Shown here: positions 59,011 to 64,000 of the stretch, one piece after another
Layout of the letters: each line of letters begins with the position of its first letter
How positions within the stretch are numbered: position 1 is the stretch's first letter
Assembly (NCBI GenBank): GCA_027257055.1
Contig: JAPVLO010000073.1
Location: 5,074,501 to 5,138,500 of the forward strand
Length of the DNA stretch: 64,000 bases
Reading direction: 5' to 3'
Source of the DNA: Cephalopachus bancanus
Lineage: Eukaryota > Chordata > Mammalia > Primates > Tarsiidae
Program-made: the position numbers and the translations under genes
The notes under the pieces: generated by a model
What the model was told of the DNA's origin: nothing
Databases searched by the model: none
Seen by the model: only the letters and a program-made list of their open reading frames with translations

Positions 59011-60299
59011 AAACTAAAAATGTAATAAAATCTGTATGTGGGACATTATTAATATAGTTTTCTCTTTTGTCTGTCTGGACTATGTTCAGTTGAAGAGATC
59101 CGTCTGCTTTGATGTAGCTTAATATTTCTTCCAAAAGGAATGAAAAGAAAAAATCTGGGGTAATACTTTATATTTAAGAATAGAATTTGCAGTTGGGCAA
59201 TAGTATGGCTTTCAGTGACAGAGAATTGAATGTTTAAGTTCCATTATATTCACTATTCACATAGACTTGGAAGCCTAATCCATAGAGTTTTACATAAGAG
59301 TTCTAGACAGGAAGAGGATAGATAAAAAGTCTGTCCCTTTCTAGTTTAGTCCTTGGGAGATGCAGCAAGAAAAAGAGAGGTGGGTGAATGCAATGAACAG
59401 ATGTGCATACCCTTTCTGTGAGTAAAGATATCACTGGGAGCAGAATGAGGCTTTGCCCCTGTTCCCTGGCCCCATTTAGGACTCCAGGTACAGGCCCACT
59501 CAGACCTTTCCTCATACCATCCTGCCTGGAGCTTAGCCATAACGAAGTGATTTGGAAGGCACAGACTAAAATTTTGCTTTTTCATTCACTGTTACCCTTT
59601 CCTGCGAATTATGGGCCCCAGGGTAGCTAAGAGTCTGATTGGCAACTTGCCAAGACTTGGCAGTGTAGTGTGTTCCTGTGGTGGACCACCTAGGCTTGTA
59701 CTCAGCTTTGTGTTTATAGCAACAATGTGAGTGAAAGTAAGGCTGAACCTGCTGAAGGAGCATAGTGGCACATTGCAGAAACCAGAAGAAGGGTTTACAA
59801 ATTTCTTGCTCAGATTCCAGTATTGAAGGGCCACAGAGCATTCAGAAACCAGGAGACTGGAAGATTCAGGCTACCACACTAAATGAACCTCTTACCCCTG
59901 CCACCCTTATCCCATACCCAGATGCCATATTGGAACCTGGGATGTGGCACAAAAAAGTGAGAAATTCAAGAGATTGAAAACAGTTTCCTGAAGTTACCGA
60001 ATATTATCAAAAGATATTATTTCACTTGTCATTTTGAACTAAGTTTTAAACTGGATTGGGCAATTAGTTCATGCTGCTCCCAATAAGCCACAGGTGGGGC
60101 CTCTTGAAGAAGAACAGATCAGCTATAGTCAAACCAAACCAAACAAAAACTGTATATTCTCTCTAGGAGTTAAATTTTGTAGCCCAACTTCACACTTTTA
60201 TTGAAATAAATGGGAACTTTTCCTCCCCAAGTGTTTAATTTGTGTATCTATTAGTTCTTTTCATATTCTTTTATAGGAAATGATGTATGTGTCTGTTTC
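59011..60299. other. Unclassified sequence, part GC-richer
   Basis: 59330-59990 is less AT-rich than its surroundings and has overlapping open frames on both strands (for example 59403-59630 plus, 59592-59834 minus). I recognise no protein or repeat family; it could be an unplaced LTR or L1 5' fragment. Confidence 0.35.
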
Positions 60300-60684
60300 T
60301 GTATTAGTATGCTAGGGCTGCCACAACAGAATCTCACAAACTGAGTGGCTCAAACAACAGAAATTTATTTTTGCAAAGTCATAGAGACTGAAAGTCTGAG
60401 ATTAAGGTGCCGGCAGGGTTGGTTTCTGGTGAGACCTCTCCCCTTGGCCTGTGTATATCTGTCCCTCATTGTGCCTTCACAAGGGTTGGTTCTCTGTGTG
60501 TATGCATCCCTAGTGTCTCTTCCACTTCATATAAGGACACCAGCCCGCTTGGATTAGGGCCCCACCATTATGAACTATTTTAACCTTAAACACCTCCTTT
60601 ATGACCATATTTCCAAATACCCAGTATGTTATGAGATAGGGCTTCAACATAAAAATCTGAGGGGGTTGCAATTCAGGTAATAAA
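60300..60684 (-). mobile_element. LTR relic (MLT1/MST-like), antisense
   Basis: tgctagggctgccacaacag, caacagaaatttatttttgc, a middle with aaggtgccggcagggttgg, then tataaggacaccagcccgct, a ggattagggccccaccatta block and gcttcaacataaaaatctga give a full MaLR-type LTR order in reverse. Confidence 0.8.
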
Positions 60685-60699
60685 AGTGGCCATCACTCT

Positions 60700-60793
60700 A
60701 TTGTTATCTGAAGACAGGGACTTCATCATTATCTCCATGCTGTCTAGCATGGTGACTGGCACACAGTAGGTGTTTAATAAATAATGAATGGAC
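60700..60793 (+). mobile_element. L2 3' end
   Basis: gacagggacttcatcattat, then tgactggcacacagtaggtg and tttaataaataatgaatgga form the sense L2 terminus, better preserved than the others. Confidence 0.8.
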
Positions 60794-60995
60794 ACAAAGG
60801 GCAAGGTAGTATAATGTGATCTTTAAAGGCACAGACTTGAGATTTTGGTTCAAGTTCCAGCTATGTCTCTTATCCAGACCCAGTTTCTATATCTGTAAAG
60901 CAGTGTAAGAATAACACCTCTCTTGTAGAATGGTTAAAAGATTAAGTGAGTGTCTGGTAAATTATTAGTGCTCAATAAATGTTACTTGTGATTGT
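60794..60995 (+). mobile_element. MIR, sense
   Basis: Full MIR order: ggtagtataatgtgatcttt, ggcacagacttgagattttg, a ccagctatgtctcttatcc core, a ctatatctgtaaagcagtgt block and gtgctcaataaatgttactt. Confidence 0.85.
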
Positions 60996-61789
60996 TATTT
61001 AACTGTGCTTCATTTTATCAGCCTACTTTCACTTGCACATCAGCTAAAACTAACACCTTTCTCACCCGATAAGCAGGATCAGAGTATCCTAGGTTGTAAT
61101 CAAGGGCTACAGACCTGGGAATAGAGTGAACATGTCATGAAACTGTCATCCTGGGCAGTTGTTCTCCTGCGATTGTTTCAGTCTGCTTGTGGGTGATATT
61201 TTGGCCCTCGTGATGGTAATATTCTTAGTGTTTTCAGGCAAAGTTAGGCTGAATTAATTTTAGAACTGACCCACTTACATATTTTTTACTTTAGATTACG
61301 GCAGCTGAACAGCTAAGTTGGACAATTTACAAACTATATTATGGCTTATATGGGGCAGGCCATTCTCGAAATAGGACCAAGAGGCTTGAGAGTCCGAGTG
61401 AGTGGTTGCTTGACAGATTTAAAATATCAATTAAATCCTTAACCCTTGGTCTTCTGCTGGAAGTTTAGCAGTTTGGAAGGGGAAGAAAAGAGAACATGCT
61501 ACATTCAGGTTGGGGAATCAAAAATAGAAAAAATGTATCTAAAATGCCAAAGAATATCTATTAAATAAACAGAAATTAGGGTAAGTTTCAATTATATTGA
61601 AACTGAACTATATTCCTTTGCTAAATTTAGATTTTAATATTTGAATTTATTTGGTGAATTGCAGACCCTGCAACTGTTCAAACCATGGTAGAGGACACTT
61701 TGTTAACCTCAAAACAGTATGTGTAAAAATCTCCTACCATCTCCTCCATGAATCTTTTAAAAAAATCCTTTGAACTAAAATAATCTCTT
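60996..61789. other. Unique sequence, no gene seen
   Basis: No repeat or exon recognised. Confidence 0.4.
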
Positions 61790-62000
61790 TTCTTGAAACT
61801 CCCAATTAGCACTTTATCTGTACCCTTCATATGTCACTTTTATCATTCAGTACAATATGGTTTGTTTTGTCTCTTCCATCCCCCTCACCCTGCTGCCTTC
61901 CTTCCTCAAAATCAAGAGTTGCAACCAACATATCTTTGTATCTCTTGATGTGATACACGTTGAATCTCCCACATATTAGGTGCTGCGTACATATCAATTA
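61790..62000 (+). mobile_element. L2 3' end relic
   Basis: tctgtacccttcatatgtca, a diverged middle, then acatattaggtgctgcgtac and atatcaattaaatcc follow the sense L2 3' part. Confidence 0.55.
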
Positions 62001-62592
62001 AATCCAGTGTAACCAGCATCTACATAAACCTCAAACCCTGCTTCCTACTATTACATAAGTTTTCATTATAATATTTGTCCTACTGAGTTGTACTTGGGTT
62101 TATAATTTTTCTCAACGATGCTCCAGGGAGCAACTATCTGTCAGTTGTACTTGATGTAAAAATGACACCTCTTTGCCATTCTGGCTCTCGCATTTCCAAC
62201 CAGAATTTGAATTTTAATTATTCATCTAAGCTTTTGTTTTAAAGAATAAATGAAATGTGCTGTTTTCATATCAGACCAAAGCTATCATTGGTAGCTACAA
62301 AACAACTCACATAGTCTATTGACTTGCTATCAGGTCAGAACACTATTTTAATATAGGAAAGACAGCCAACACCTATCAATTGTTGTGTCTGACTAAATAC
62401 AAATGTTAATGTAAAATAAGCACTGCTAAGTATTATGAGTTACATTACGCTAAACTAATTGTTTTGGTAATTAGATGTAGGGGCAGCTTTGTTTTGATGA
62501 TTTGTATTTGTTTAGTACTAAATAATTCCAGGATGTTGGCTCACCATTCCCACTGGAGAAGTTAGTTTATTGACCACTATATTAAACATTGT
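62001..62592. other. Unique sequence, no gene seen
   Basis: No repeat or exon recognised. Confidence 0.4.
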
Positions 62593-62878
62593 GGACTGGA
62601 CACAGAGGCTCACACCTGTAATGCCACCACTTTGAGAGGCTGAGGCAGGAGGATTCTTGAGTTCAGGAGTTTGAAACCAACCTGGACAATATAGTGAGAT
62701 CTCATCTTTGCAAAAAAAAAAAAAAAAAAATTGGCCAGGCATGGTGGCAGGTGCCTGTAGCCCCCAGTTCTCGGGAGGCTCAGTTGGGAGTATCGCCTGA
62801 GACTAGGAGCTCGAAACTGCAGCGAACGTGATTGTGCCACTGCACTCTAGTCTGGGCAAGAGACTGAGACGCCAGTTA
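62593..62878 (+). mobile_element. Alu, sense, old
   Basis: Dimer with a 19-base A linker at 62712-62730 and both arms diverged (gtggactggacacagaggct ... gagactgagacgccag). The A tail is short or lost. Confidence 0.92.
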
Positions 62879-64000
62879 AAACAATTATAAGATTATGGAG
62901 TCCTCCTTTATTCTTCCTTTAGTTTAAATTATGTTTAAAGTATGAGATACTATTATAATGTTTCTAAAATAAGTTATAGACTTTTGCTTCAAAGTAAATA
63001 ATTTTACTTTTTTTTAAGGTGGGTCAATGTTAACCATGCTATTTACTTTTATATGCATGGAAATCTATTTATGTTATTGTTACCTGAGGGAAAAGTTTGT
63101 GACCAGGTAAGCATGACTAGGGAAGCTATGAACACATTGGTTACACTTAGGTAGATGTTAAGGAAAAATCCCTTCTCCCTGGACACAGTGCTCCCATTTG
63201 GTCAGAGTTCAGAGACATATTAACATTATCTTAGGGCGAGAGGCAGTGTGGGGTTATGCTATCCTTCTACTTTTGTTGAGAAATCTGTAGGGATAACCAC
63301 CTGGTTTCCTCATGTAATGCCATTATACATGTAGATGCTAATGATATTGTTGTATTAGTTAGTAGCATTGATGTAAGAAATAAATGAGACAAAGGTTATC
63401 TGGCCATAAAGGATAATGAAAACATAATAACTAGATGCTCAAATCTGAAGATACTACTATTTCTTCGAACAACTGAGATTTTATAGACTAGTATAGACAT
63501 TTTATCCATTTTTTCTAAAAGATACATTGAAAACATTAATGTATAAATTTTGAATGTCTAATATCACAAAGAACTACAATATTTATAAGGAAATTTTAAA
63601 AAATTAAATTTTGTCTTTATCAACCAACTAATATTCTTACTTCATAGTTTAAGAATTATTTACTGGCAAATAACTTCCTTCTGCCAAAATTCTATAAGAA
63701 ACTGATTTGATTTTCTAAACCTATTAAAATAATAGGCAAATCTATAATAATTTAGTAAACAATTTTTTCCCACTCCAACCTCCTTTACATAAAATAAATA
63801 AGAACATTTTCTTTGACCACTTACTGAAAGAGAAATAAAGTCATAATCTATTGACATATATTTCATGTCTCCTGCTTTACCTTGAATTTGTTATTTTATC
63901 TAAAGCAAGGAGATATTATCATGTGAAAAGATTTTAGTTGAAAGACATGTATTTGTAAATGACTCACTGAGTCTTTCTATTCAGCTAATGGAAAGTTATA
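62879..64000. other. Repeat-poor unique sequence, no gene seen
   Basis: AT-rich to the window end. No gene, and no repeat I recognise. Confidence 0.45.

Overview
The window is a gene-poor stretch of mammalian nuclear DNA, almost certainly from a primate. It holds dimeric 7SL-derived Alu elements, several generations of LINE-1 (L1), ancient L2/MIR/L3 relics, MaLR-type LTRs, and MER2-, MER5- and mariner-type DNA transposon fossils. I found no host protein-coding exon, tRNA, rRNA or CRISPR array. Every longer open frame I checked is antisense or sense repeat sequence. The younger Alus are neither human AluS/Y-like nor lemur-like, and galago tRNA-type SINEs are absent. Together with an unfamiliar L1 3' UTR this points to a non-anthropoid primate; I favour a tarsier, as inference only.

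Layout. 1-11 kb: an LTR, a long L2 relic, L1 ends and a cluster of seven mostly old Alus. 11.4-18.6 kb: a nearly full-length but dead minus-strand L1 with a recognisable 5' end. Its ORF2 holds a 429-bp tandem duplication and an Alu insertion. 18.6-21.5 kb: two older L1 pieces carrying three Alus. 21.5-29.4 kb: old DNA transposons (MER5-like, mariner), an LTR, old L1 tails and repeat-poor DNA. 29.4-39.1 kb: an old, almost complete minus-strand L1 broken by five later insertions (a rearranged L1, two Alus, a short L1 tail and a solo LTR with a perfect 5-bp target duplication). 39-45.9 kb: mostly unique DNA, with an inverted (twin-primed) L1 at 43.2-44.65 kb. 45.9-47.0 kb: a composite insertion in which an antisense poly(A)-tailed transcript fragment and an L1 3' end share one 13-bp target-site duplication. 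47-64 kb: scattered Alus, L2, MIR, MER2 and LTR relics in otherwise unique DNA.

Nothing here works as a gene system. What the window records is retrotransposition: nested insertions, two twin-priming inversions, a two-template insertion, and Alu and L1 subfamilies that seem to have gained perfect RNA hairpins. Repeat family names come from remembered consensus sequences, and most element edges are good to about 5-30 bp.
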